Assembly: GCA_031396695.1 (NCBI GenBank)
Contig: JANNLG010000171.1
Location: 9,123 to 73,122, forward strand
Length of the DNA: 64,000 nt
DNA from: VGRW01 sp031396695
GTDB taxonomy: Bacteria > Myxococcota_A > UBA9160 > SZUA-336
Direction: 5' to 3'
Part shown: positions 15,173 to 24,472 of the stretch, in pieces
Position numbering within the stretch: the first letter of the stretch is position 1
Layout: each line of letters begins with the position of its first letter
Translations under genes and position numbers: made by a program
The notes under the pieces: model-generated
Told to the model about the DNA's origin: nothing
Seen by the model: the letters and a program-made list of their open reading frames with translations, nothing else
Databases searched by the model: none

Positions 15173-17515
15173 CTATCGGGGGGCCGAACGCCTGTCAACG
15201 CGAATGCCGAGCAAGCGCCGCATCAGCGCGCCGAGATCGGGGTCGGAGAACATGCCGAGTGTCTCGTAGACTCTCGCGAGGCGATCGCGCACGTCGCTCG
15301 AGCGCGGCGCGAGCGCGATCTCGCGCGCGCAGTCCGTCATCGCCGAGGCGTCGGTCCGGCGCACGACCTGGCGCAGCGCAAGCACCGAGAACGGCGCCAT
15401 CGAGAGCTCCTCGATTCCCATGCCGATCAAGAGCGGCGCCACGACCGGATTGCCGCCGAGTTCCCCGCACAGCGAGCACGGGATGCCGGCCGCGCGCGCC
15501 GCATCGACGCTGCGCTGGATCTCGGACAGCACACCGGGATGGAACGGATCGTAGATCCCGGCCACGCGCTCGTTCTCGCGGTCGGTGGCGAGCGTGTACT
15601 GCATCAGATCGTTGGTGCCGATCGAGAAGAAGTCGGAGCGCGCGGCCAGGTGCTGCGCGATCGCGACCGCGGCGGGCGTCTCGATCATGACACCGAGCGG
15701 TGGCATGGCCGCGCCGAGCTCCGCGCAGACCGCCAGCAGGTGCTCGCGCGCCGCCTCGAGCTCGTCCACCGACGCGATCATCGGCAGCATGATGCGCAGG
15801 TTGCCGGTGCCGTTCGCGCGCACGATCGCGCGCAGCTGTGCGCGAAACAGCTCGGGCCGGTCGAGCAGGATGCGGATCGCGCGCCAGCCGAGCTGCGGGT
15901 TCGCCTCTTCGATCGACTCGCCGGACAGCGCCTTGTCGCCGCCCAGATCGAAGCAGCGGATCACCACCGGGTCGGGGGCGATCTGCGTCGCCACGCGCAG
16001 GTACGCGCGCTGCTGCTCGTCCTCTTCGGGCACGCCGCGCGAGCCGAGCGCGAACACCTCCGTGCGCAACAAGCCGATGCCTTCCGCGCCGTAGCGCTTC
16101 ACCAGATCGACGTCGGAGAGTCCGCCGACGTTGGCCGAGAGGCGGATCTTGCGGCCGTCGCGCGTCTCGCTCGGCAGGCCGCGCAGCTCGTCGAGCCGTC
16201 CGCGCGTCTTGCGATAGCGCCCGGAGATCACCGTGTACTCGGCTCGCTGTGCGCGCGTGGGCGCCGCGATCACCACACCCTCGAGCCCGTCGACGATCAC
16301 CTCGTCTTCGGGTCGCAGCCGCGCCGCGATGCGCGCCACGCCGGAGACGGCCGGGATCTCGAGCGAGCGCGCGAAGATCGCGGAGTGACTGGTCGGCCCG
16401 CCGTGCTCCGTCACCAGCCCCGCGATCTTCTCGGTTTCGAGCAGCACGAACTCGCTCGGCGCGATCGCCGACGCGACCACGATCACGCCGTTGCGCAGCG
16501 GCGGATTGTGCAGTCGCACGCCGAGCAGCTCGCCGACCGCGCGCTGCAACACGTCCTCGACGTCGGCGGCGCGCTCGCGCACGGTCGCGTCGGGCGTCGC
16601 GGCGAAAATCGCCGCGTAGCCCTGCATGGTCTCCACCAGCGCGCGCGCGCCGTTGCCGTGCAAATCGACGCCGCGGCGCAGCTTGGCGCGAAAGCCCTGG
16701 TCTTCGAGGATCATGATGTGGGTGGTGAAGACGTCTGCGAGCTCCTCGCCGAAGCGCTCGCCGACGCTCCCGCGCAGGTCGTTCAGCTGGCGCACGGTTT
16801 CGCGCAACGCGCGCTGCACGGCGCGGAACTCCGCCGCAGGCGTGCGCGCCGGCTCGTAGTCGATCGCACCCAGATCGAGCCGCGGCGCGATCAGGTGCAC
16901 ACGTCCGCGCGCGATGCCCGGTGAATTGCCGTTGCCGCGCAGCACCGTGCCGCGCGCGAGCGGCTCGGGCGCGCTGGCGGCGAAGCGTCTACCCGGAGCG
17001 CTCTCGCGCAGCGCGCGATCGAGCAGCCGCGCGTTGAGCACGATTGAGCCCACCTGCGCCGCGATCATCTCGAGCAGCTCGAGCTGCTCGGGCGGGAACA
17101 CGCGCACGCGCGCGGTGCGCGCGGTCAGCACACCGACCGGCTCGCCGCGCACCAGCAGCGGCACCGCCACCAGCGAGCGGAAGCGCTGCTCGCCCGAGAA
17201 CGACACGGTCTGCACGCGTGTGTCGAGTCGAACGTCCGGCACCGCGATCGTCTCGCGCTGCTGCAGCGCGCGGCCCGCGATGCCCTGGCCGAGCCGGATG
17301 CGCACGCGCCCGACGGCCTGCGGGTTCAGGCCGCGCGTCGCGCGCAGCACCAACGTCTCGCCGTCCTCTTCGAGCACGTAGATCGAGCACGCCGAGGCGT
17401 GCATCCAGCGCGCGACCAGACGCACGACGTTTTCGAGCGTCTCCGCGAGGTCGTGACTGCGCGTGAGCAGCCGGCCGACGTCGCGCAGAAAGTTCGCGGA
17501 TGCGCCTCGAGGCAT
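15173..17515 (-). CDS. ptsP: Phosphoenolpyruvate-protein phosphotransferase PtsP (enzyme I-Ntr, GAF-containing)
   Basis: A 780-residue enzyme of the nitrogen PTS. It starts with a GAF sensory domain (residues about 15-165, GQGIAGRALQQRETIAVPDVR), followed by the PEP-utiliser N-terminal domain (GNSPGIARGRVHLI), the phospho-His domain GGPTSHSAIFARSLEIPAV with the active His near residue 377, and the PEP-binding barrel (GIGLLRTEVFALG, GTNDLMQYTLATDREN, CGELGGNP with the catalytic Cys). It phosphorylates NPr from PEP in response to nitrogen or redox state via GAF. NPr and EIIA-Ntr genes are not in the window. Length and motifs are complete. Confidence 0.95.
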   Translation of the reverse strand: MPRGASANFLRDVGRLLTRSHDLAETLENVVRLVARWMHASACSIYVLEEDGETLVLRATRGLNPQAVGRVRIRLGQGIAGRALQQRETIAVPDVRLDTRVQTVSFSGEQRFRSLVAVPLLVRGEPVGVLTARTARVRVFPPEQLELLEMIAAQVGSIVLNARLLDRALRESAPGRRFAASAPEPLARGTVLRGNGNSPGIARGRVHLIAPRLDLGAIDYEPARTPAAEFRAVQRALRETVRQLNDLRGSVGERFGEELADVFTTHIMILEDQGFRAKLRRGVDLHGNGARALVETMQGYAAIFAATPDATVRERAADVEDVLQRAVGELLGVRLHNPPLRNGVIVVASAIAPSEFVLLETEKIAGLVTEHGGPTSHSAIFARSLEIPAVSGVARIAARLRPEDEVIVDGLEGVVIAAPTRAQRAEYTVISGRYRKTRGRLDELRGLPSETRDGRKIRLSANVGGLSDVDLVKRYGAEGIGLLRTEVFALGSRGVPEEDEQQRAYLRVATQIAPDPVVIRCFDLGGDKALSGESIEEANPQLGWRAIRILLDRPELFRAQLRAIVRANGTGNLRIMLPMIASVDELEAAREHLLAVCAELGAAMPPLGVMIETPAAVAIAQHLAARSDFFSIGTNDLMQYTLATDRENERVAGIYDPFHPGVLSEIQRSVDAARAAGIPCSLCGELGGNPVVAPLLIGMGIEELSMAPFSVLALRQVVRRTDASAMTDCAREIALAPRSSDVRDRLARVYETLGMFSDPDLGALMRRLLGIRVDRRSAPR

Positions 17516-17545
17516 GGCTTTCAGTCTAGCCGCCCCTTCGCTGGC

Positions 17546-17591
17546 ACAAAAAAGAGAGACACGGCCCGTTCGCGGGTGCCGTGTCTCTCTT
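17546..17591 (-). terminator. Intrinsic terminator of the small XRE regulator gene
   Basis: A perfect 14-bp stem (17552-17565 with 17578-17591; sequence AAGAGAGACACGGC and its complement) with a 12-base loop is followed on the minus strand by six T residues. It lies 20 bases after the stop of the gene at 17612. It is the only textbook rho-independent terminator I see in the window. Confidence 0.88.
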
Positions 17592-17611
17592 CTCGAGCTT
17601 GAAGCTCCGGC

Positions 17612-17854
17612 TCAGTCGAGGAAGACCTGGTCTTTGTCCTCGAAGCGCATGCCGAGCGCGATCAGGATCTTGCGCTTGGTGTCCATGCGGCAGTTCATGC
17701 CCTTTTCCACGGAGTGGATCGTGCGGAGGGCGACCTTGGCCTTCTTGGCCAGCTGCGCCTGGGTCATGAGCTTGTTTTCGCGAAGCTCACGCACCCGGTT
17801 CCGCTTCCGCGGCTGCTTGTCGTCCATCGATTCTGTGAAGCTCATGTGCTCCAT
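17612..17854 (-). CDS. Small XRE-family helix-turn-helix regulator
   Basis: An 80-residue protein that is almost only a lambda-repressor-like DNA-binding domain: RVRELRENKLMTQAQLAKKAKVALRT gives helices 1-3 (the recognition helix includes VALRTIHSVEKG), followed by TKRKILIALGM. The N-terminal 18 residues are charged and probably disordered. ATG 17854 has a GGGAGG Shine-Dalgarno about 11 bases upstream; ATG 17845 is possible. It has its own terminator and a 205-base upstream region shared with the divergent AsmA-like gene, so it may regulate that cluster, which is inference from position. The base composition is less GC-biased than its neighbours. Confidence 0.87.
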   Translation of the reverse strand: MEHMSFTESMDDKQPRKRNRVRELRENKLMTQAQLAKKAKVALRTIHSVEKGMNCRMDTKRKILIALGMRFEDKDQVFLD

Positions 17855-18059
17855 TCCGCGGAGCTCCTCCCGGTCAAGTAGGGGTGCCCACCCTCATAGG
17901 CTCGCCCTTGCGTACTCACCGCATCCGATCGGGCTCGCGTTTCCGGTTCTTTAGCGGCGGCCAGCGTTTACGCGCTCCGGACTCAAAAGCCGTGCACGTG
18001 CGAGAGGCGACCGCGCGGCGGGGATTTGCAAAGGTCTTGCGCGAGCCTGCGCGCGTCGC
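17855..18059. other. Divergent intergenic region
   Basis: Between the XRE regulator and the AsmA-like gene. It holds the regulator's Shine-Dalgarno and a GCGTTTACGC partial inverted repeat near 17965. I see no gene and no promoter with convincing spacing. Confidence 0.4.
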
Positions 18060-20756
18060 GTGCCGGCATGTGATACGCAGCTGGACCGCGATTTGGGTGA
18101 GAGGGGAGAGGCTCTGGCGCAGCCCGATTCCAAGCCACGGGCCAGCCGCGCGCGGCGGATCTGGCGGCGGCTCGGCTTGTCCGTGCTGGTGCTCGGCCTC
18201 GCGTCGGCGGCCGCACTCACCGCCCTGCTCTACAGCGCCAACACGGAGTTCGTGGCCGGCGCGCTGTCTCGACTGACGGGAAGGCACGTCGAGATCGGCG
18301 CGATCTCGTTCCGGCCCGGGGCGAGCCTCGAGGTCGAGATCGAGCGGCTGCGCATCGAGGACGATTCGGGCCCCGACGCACCTGCGCTGTTCGAGGTCGA
18401 GCACGCGATCGGTCGCCAGGCCTGGCCGCGTCTGCTGGCGGGGCAGCTCCTGCCGCTCGACTGGGTGCTGGAGCGCCCGGTGCTGCGCCTGCGCGCGCCT
18501 GAGGCGGGCTCGACGGACGGCGGATTCGAACTGGCCGCGCTGCCGCGATTGGGCTTGTCCGTCAGCGATGGCGAGCTCTCCTACCGAGCCAAGTCAGGGG
18601 AGCCGTGGGTGCTGAGCGGTCTGCGGCTCGAGACCACGCGCGCGGCCTTTGGCAGCCGCGTCGAGGGCGATGCGACCGGTCGCGTCGCGCGCGGCTCGAG
18701 CGCGCTGGGTGAGCTGGCCGTGCGCTTCGCCGCGGATCGCAGCCACGCCGAAGCGCGCGGCAGCGTGGTCGGGCTCGACCTCGCACTGCTGCCGCAGACG
18801 GCCGCGAAGGCGCGCGGCAACGCCACGGGAACCTTCGACCTCTCGTACGGCTACGGCGCGGGGTCGATCGCGGGCAAGCTCGACCTCGATCTCGCCAAGC
18901 TCTCGATCGCCGTGCCGACGCTCGAGCGCCCGATCGCGCCGGCGCGCGCCAAGCTCGCGCTCGACGTGGATTGGAAAGGAGGCGTGCTCGCGCTGGGCTT
19001 GCGTCCGCTCGCGCTCGACGACTTGGTCGCCACCGGCACGTTCACGCTCGACACCGACAGCCCGGGCCGGCTGGCGCTCGACGTGAAGCTCGCGGACTTC
19101 GAGCCCGGCCGGCGCGACCGCCTGAACCCGCTGACGCTGCTCGGCATGAAGATCGACACCTGGCGGAAGGTGGCCGCGCAGATCGAGGCGGGCACGGTCT
19201 CCGACACGCACCTGGTGATCGACGTGCCGCGCATCACCGCCGGCGCGCGCCTGTCGTTCGACGCGCCGCTCGCGCCCGAGGCGTTCCAGCTCGAGCTCAC
19301 CGCGCGCGACGGCACCTACCGGCCCGATCCCGACACGCGGCTCGAGAACATGAACGGGCGGCTCGCGATTCGCGGCAACCTGCTCGAGATCTCCGCGCTG
19401 CGCCTGACCGACGAGGGCAGTCCCACGCCCGAGATCAACGTGCGCATCGACGGCCTCGACCGACTCGTGCGCCTGCCTGACGACGAGGACGAAGTCGTGG
19501 GCGGTCCGGGAGCTGAGCTGCTCGGGCTCGAGGCGGCGATCGACGGGCTGGTCGGCGACGACGGGAGTGGCGGCGCCGAGCCGCCGGCACTCACGTTCAG
19601 CGAGCTTGCGCTGCGCTACCCGGCCTTCGTGCTGCCGCTGCGCGACGCCTCGGGCGTGCTGCGCTTTCCCGCGGGCGGAATTCACACCGAGGGCGCGCGC
19701 GGCGTGCTCGGGGGCGCACCAGCGGAGCTCGACGTGACATGGCAGCCGGCCGCCGACCGCGTCGAAGTCGGGATCCGCTTCCTCGACGAGCTCAGCCGCG
19801 GCCAACCGATCACGGGGCCGACCTGGCTCTCGGGGCGGATCGCGCTCGACTCGCTCGACATCGGCGAGCTGCGGCCCACGAACGTACTGGCGCGCATCGA
19901 CGCGGAGGGCACCGACGTGCGCTTCACGGACGTCTCCGCTGCGATCGCGGGCGGCGCGCTCACCGGCTCGGGCCAGGTGGCGCTCGGCGAGGCCGAGCGC
20001 GCGCCGTTCAGCTTCGACCTGGACGTTCGCGACTTCGACGCCGCGCCGGTCGCGACGGCGTTCGAGCTGCCCGAAGCGAGCGTGGTCGGCCGTGGCAAGG
20101 CGGCGGGTCGCGTCGCCGGAACGCTGCGGACCGGCGGCCGCTTCGCGACCGAGGGCGAGCTCGACGTGCACGTGGAGCTCGTGAAGGGCAGCGTCGCCAA
20201 GCTGCCCGGGCTGGTGGCGCTCGCGCGCCTGCCGTCGCTCTCCGGTGTCAGCGGTCTGCTCGGCCGGCCGCTGCCGTACGACACGCTCTCGCTCGACTTC
20301 AAGCTCGCGAACGGCCAGCTCGGCCTCGCAGACGCGAAGCTGCTCGGCTCGCAGCTGCGCATGCTGGGCTCGGGCGAGATGAACTTGAACACGCCGACCA
20401 AGGAGTCCGACTTCGTGGTCGCGCTCTTGTTCCTGCAGACGCTCGACTCGGTGATCGGCAGCTTGCCGATCGTGCGCAACGTGATCCTGGGCAAGGACAA
20501 GAACCTGCTCGCGCTCTACTTCCACATGTACGGACCGCGCGACGACATGTTCGTCACGCCGCTTGCTCCGGAGCGCCTGCGCGACATCGTCGGCTTCGCG
20601 TCGAGCGCGGTGATGAAGGGCGTGCGCACGCTCGGCGGGCTGATCCCCGGCGGCGGCGGCGAAGCGGCTCCGCCGGATGCAACCGGCCCTACGGACGAGA
20701 ACGAGACGACGGACGAGACGGAGCCGACGCCGACGCCCAGCCCGTCGCCGCCCTGA
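18060..20756 (+). CDS. AsmA-like protein (DUF3971/AsmA_2 C-terminal type)
   Basis: An 898-residue envelope protein with one N-terminal transmembrane helix (LGLSVLVLGLASAAALTALLY, residues about 38-58) and a very long beta-rich periplasmic domain, typical of the AsmA/TamB/YhdP group that bridges the two membranes and is implicated in lipid transport. The opening NTEFVAGALSRLTGRHVEIGAISF is the classical AsmA start, and the C-terminal region (LPGLVALARLPSLSGVSGLL; MLGSGEMNLNTPTKESDFVV) is the AsmA C-terminal domain. A low-complexity Thr/Pro tail ends it. The start is uncertain: GTG 18060, TTG 18093, or CTG 18114, which alone has a good GAGGGGAGAGG Shine-Dalgarno. It probably heads the MoxR/Bat operon, 27 bases before MoxR. 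Confidence 0.82.
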   Translation: MPACDTQLDRDLGERGEALAQPDSKPRASRARRIWRRLGLSVLVLGLASAAALTALLYSANTEFVAGALSRLTGRHVEIGAISFRPGASLEVEIERLRIEDDSGPDAPALFEVEHAIGRQAWPRLLAGQLLPLDWVLERPVLRLRAPEAGSTDGGFELAALPRLGLSVSDGELSYRAKSGEPWVLSGLRLETTRAAFGSRVEGDATGRVARGSSALGELAVRFAADRSHAEARGSVVGLDLALLPQTAAKARGNATGTFDLSYGYGAGSIAGKLDLDLAKLSIAVPTLERPIAPARAKLALDVDWKGGVLALGLRPLALDDLVATGTFTLDTDSPGRLALDVKLADFEPGRRDRLNPLTLLGMKIDTWRKVAAQIEAGTVSDTHLVIDVPRITAGARLSFDAPLAPEAFQLELTARDGTYRPDPDTRLENMNGRLAIRGNLLEISALRLTDEGSPTPEINVRIDGLDRLVRLPDDEDEVVGGPGAELLGLEAAIDGLVGDDGSGGAEPPALTFSELALRYPAFVLPLRDASGVLRFPAGGIHTEGARGVLGGAPAELDVTWQPAADRVEVGIRFLDELSRGQPITGPTWLSGRIALDSLDIGELRPTNVLARIDAEGTDVRFTDVSAAIAGGALTGSGQVALGEAERAPFSFDLDVRDFDAAPVATAFELPEASVVGRGKAAGRVAGTLRTGGRFATEGELDVHVELVKGSVAKLPGLVALARLPSLSGVSGLLGRPLPYDTLSLDFKLANGQLGLADAKLLGSQLRMLGSGEMNLNTPTKESDFVVALLFLQTLDSVIGSLPIVRNVILGKDKNLLALYFHMYGPRDDMFVTPLAPERLRDIVGFASSAVMKGVRTLGGLIPGGGGEAAPPDATGPTDENETTDETEPTPTPSPSPP

Positions 20757-20783
20757 GGTAGACTCCGCCCCGCGGGTGACACT

Positions 20784-21703
<920 letters not shown>

Positions 21704-21707
<4 letters not shown>

Positions 21708-22570
21708 ACCGGGAGCTCCTGCGCTCCGACGCCGCGCGCGCCGCGCGGGCTCTGCGCGTGCGCGCGCGCCGCGACGTGTCGACGTCGCTGACCGGCGCGT
21801 ACCGCAGCGCGTTCCGCGGTCAGGGGCTGACGTTCGAAGAGCTGCGCGACTACGTGCCCGGCGACGACGTGCGCTGGCTGGAGTGGAACGCGACCGCGCG
21901 CATCGGCCGGCCGATCGTGAAGCGCATGCGCGAGGAGCGCGACGTGGTGCTCGCGCTGCTGGTCGACCTGTCGCCCTCGCTCGACTTCGGCTTCGCGGGC
22001 GCGACCAAGCTCGAGGCGGTGCGGCGCGCGGCCGCGGCGCTGGCGGCGGCCGCGACCGCGGCGCAGGACCGCGTGGCGCTGGCCGTATTCTCGCAGCGAC
22101 TCACCCGCGTGCTGCCGCCCGCCAGCGGCCGCTCCGCGCTCGAGCGCGTGTTCCGCGCGCTCGAAGCGCCGAGCGAGGGTGAATTCACCGACGCGTCCGG
22201 CGCGCTCGGCTGGGCCGCGGAGAAGCTGCCGCGCCATTCGGTGGTCGTGCTGGTCTCGGATTTCCTGTTCCCCGATCCGGGGCCGGAGCTGCGCCGCTGC
22301 GCGAGCAAGCACGACCTGGTCGCGCTGTGCGTGCGCGACCCCGCCGATCGGCCCGCGCGCGGGCTCCCGCCGATCCGCGTGCGCGACGCAGAACTGCGTC
22401 GCGCACGGTGGTGGAGCAGCAGCGCGGCGGCCGAGTCCGCGCTCGGAGCGGCGCTGCCCGAACGGAGCTTGCGCGCGATCGGCGCCGACTTCGGCGAGCT
22501 GTGGACGGGCACGCGGCTGCTGCCGAGTCTGTTGCGCTTCTTCGAGGAGCGCGCGCGGAGACGGCATTGA
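21704..22570 (+). CDS. DUF58 (VWA-like) domain protein
   Basis: A 288-residue cytoplasmic protein with the DUF58 signature FRGQGLTFEELRDYVPGDD followed by VRWLEWNATARIGRPIVKR and then a degenerate VWA core (VLALLVDLSPSLDFG in the MIDAS position; VVVLVSDFLFPD). Such proteins are adaptors between MoxR ATPases and membrane VWA proteins. It overlaps MoxR (ATGA) and the following lipoprotein (TTGA). Codons for residues about 225-235 contain an almost perfect 30-base palindrome (22378-22407) that is unusual for coding DNA. Confidence 0.93.
22378..22407. repeat. 30-bp palindrome inside the DUF58 gene
   Basis: Two 14-base arms, CGTGCGCGACGCAG and its exact complement, are separated by AA. It is fully within coding sequence (RVRDAELRRAR). 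A shorter relative with the same core, CGACGCAG-TT-CTGCGTCG, lies at 25179-25196 in the VWA-TPR gene, encoding a similar DAVLRR peptide. Confidence 0.75.
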
Positions 22571-23454
22571 GGCGGCGTGATGCACTTGCGTGCTCGGTGC
22601 TGCTGGCGCTGGCGCCGCTCGTCGGCGGGTGTCGCGAAGCGGTCACGCTCGAGCCGGGGATCGGCGCGCGCGTCACGCTCGACCGCAGCGAGGCGCGCGT
22701 CGGAGATCCGATCGGCGTCACGGTCGAGATCGAGACGCCGGCCGGCTTCACGCTGCAGACGCCGCCCGCGCCGGGCGACGGTCCGTTCGCGTCGGACTCC
22801 CTGCGCCTGATCGCGCCGATCTCGACGCCCGCGGGTCTGCGCCACCACTTGCTCTGGGTCGTGCGCGCGCGCGAGGTCGGCGACCAGTCCCTGCCGTGGC
22901 TCGAGATTCCGCTCGTGCGGCCCGACGGCGCGATCCAGCCGCTGCGCGTCGGCGGCGTGCCGCTCGCGGTGCGCTCGGTGCGCGCGGATCTGCCCGCGCG
23001 CGAGGCGGTGTTCGACATCCGCAGCGCGCCGCCGATCGAGCCGACACCGCTCTGGGTATGGGCGCTCTGCGCGGCCGGGATCGGCCTCGCGGTGCTGGCC
23101 TTCCGCGCGCTGCGCCGGCGCGCGAAATCGCTGCAGGCCGCGAGCACCAAGATCAGCGACGCCGGCCGCGCGGCGCTCGCGGAGCTCGCCGAAGCGGAGC
23201 GCGACGGCGATGCGCGCTCGTTCGCGGAGCGCGTGCGCGCGGCGCTGCTCTCGTTCGTGGGCCACGTGTGGAGCGTCGACACCGCCAGCGCGACGCCGGC
23301 CGAGCTGTCCGGGGCCGTCGATCGCGAGCTCGTGCGCATCCTGCACACGCTCGAGCGGGCGCGCTTCGCGAAGCGGCCCGCGCTCGCACCGCTCACACCG
23401 CTCGCGTCACAGGCGCGAGAGCGGGTCCGCCATGTGGCCAATCTCCGCGGCTAG
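22567..23454 (+). CDS. Bat-cluster lipoprotein with one transmembrane helix
   Basis: A 295-residue protein. TTG 22567, overlapping the previous stop as TTGA, gives a perfect lipoprotein signal (MRRRDALACSVLLALAPLVGGC, lipidation at Cys22). Next come an immunoglobulin-like periplasmic domain (residues 25-150, VTLDRSEARVGDPIGVTVEIE), a transmembrane helix (WVWALCAAGIGLAVLAF) and a cytoplasmic helical tail rich in Ala/Arg/Glu. The layout resembles the DUF4381/BatD-like proteins that stand between DUF58 and VWA genes. Its end overlaps the next gene by 23 bases. A lipid anchor plus a second membrane span is a slightly odd topology. Confidence 0.8.
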   Translation: MRRRDALACSVLLALAPLVGGCREAVTLEPGIGARVTLDRSEARVGDPIGVTVEIETPAGFTLQTPPAPGDGPFASDSLRLIAPISTPAGLRHHLLWVVRAREVGDQSLPWLEIPLVRPDGAIQPLRVGGVPLAVRSVRADLPAREAVFDIRSAPPIEPTPLWVWALCAAGIGLAVLAFRALRRRAKSLQAASTKISDAGRAALAELAEAERDGDARSFAERVRAALLSFVGHVWSVDTASATPAELSGAVDRELVRILHTLERARFAKRPALAPLTPLASQARERVRHVANLRG

Positions 23455-24472
23455 TGCGCTCGAGTTCGCGGCGCTCGGCGTCGAGGCGCCGGGTCTGCTG
23501 CTCGCCGGGCTCGTGTTGGTGGCGATCGCGCTGCTCGTCGCGCTGGCGCGCGGACCGCGACGCTTGCGCGTGCCGAGTGCCGGTCGCGACGCGGCCTCGT
23601 CGCGCGCGCGGCCGGATCTCGCGTTCCTCGTCTCGGTCGCGCTGCGCTGCGCGGCGCTCGGGCTGCTCGTGCTGACCGCCGCGCGTCCGGTCGGGCTCGT
23701 GCCGGAGAACCCCGCGGCCGGCTCGGGTGTGGATCTGGTGATCGCACTCGACGCGTCGGGCAGCATGCTCGCGCTCGACGGCCAGCTCGACGGCCGCCAG
23801 GTCACGCGACTCGAGCTCGCCAAGTCGGCGGTGTCGGACTTCGTGCACGCGCGCAGCGGCGACCGCATCGGACTGGTCGCGTTCGGCGAGCACGCCTTCA
23901 CGCTTTGTCCGCTGACGGTCGACCATCGCCTGGTGCAGGAGTCGCTCGCGCGCGTCGAGGCGGGCCTGGTCGGCGACGCAACCGCGGTCGGCGAGGCGAT
24001 CGGGCTCGGCACGCAGCGGCTCTCGATCTCGGGCGGACCCGAGGACGGACAGCGCATCCTGGTGCTGGTCACCGACGGTCGCCACAACTCGGGCAAGCTC
24101 GCGCCGCAGACCGCGGCCGAGCTCGCGAAGCGCGCGGGCGTGCGCATCCACGCGGTCGGCGTCGGAACTTCCGGGCTCGTGCCGTTCGCGCAGCCGGGCG
24201 CGGGTGCGCCAATGCGCTTCGAGCGCGTGGATCTCGACCGGGACACACTTCAGAGTGTCGCCGCGAGCACCGGCGGACATTTCTTCCACGCGCGTCGACC
24301 CGAGGATCTGGGCGGAGTGGCCGCGGCGATCGACCGGCTCGAGGCGCGTCCGCGCGCGAGCGAGCCGCGCTACCGCCACGCCTCGCTCGCGCCGCTCTCG
24401 CTGTCGCTCGCGCTCGGCTTGCTGCTGCTCGAAGCCGCGCTCGCGCACGGGCTGCTGCGGCGGCTGCCGTGA
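23432..24472 (+). CDS. BatA-like VWA domain membrane protein
   Basis: A 346-residue protein: two N-terminal transmembrane helices (about residues 15-37 and 64-84), a VWA domain with an intact MIDAS (DASGSM at 107-112, later Thr and Asp in VLVTDGRHNSG) and a C-terminal helix (LAPLSLSLALGLLLLEAAL). This is the BatA/Aerotolerance layout: both ends in the membrane and the metal-binding VWA domain outside. In other bacteria the cluster affects stress resistance or maturation of surface complexes. ATG 23432 lies within the upstream gene's end; the stop overlaps the next GTG (GTGA). Confidence 0.92.
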   Translation: MWPISAASALEFAALGVEAPGLLLAGLVLVAIALLVALARGPRRLRVPSAGRDAASSRARPDLAFLVSVALRCAALGLLVLTAARPVGLVPENPAAGSGVDLVIALDASGSMLALDGQLDGRQVTRLELAKSAVSDFVHARSGDRIGLVAFGEHAFTLCPLTVDHRLVQESLARVEAGLVGDATAVGEAIGLGTQRLSISGGPEDGQRILVLVTDGRHNSGKLAPQTAAELAKRAGVRIHAVGVGTSGLVPFAQPGAGAPMRFERVDLDRDTLQSVAASTGGHFFHARRPEDLGGVAAAIDRLEARPRASEPRYRHASLAPLSLSLALGLLLLEAALAHGLLRRLP

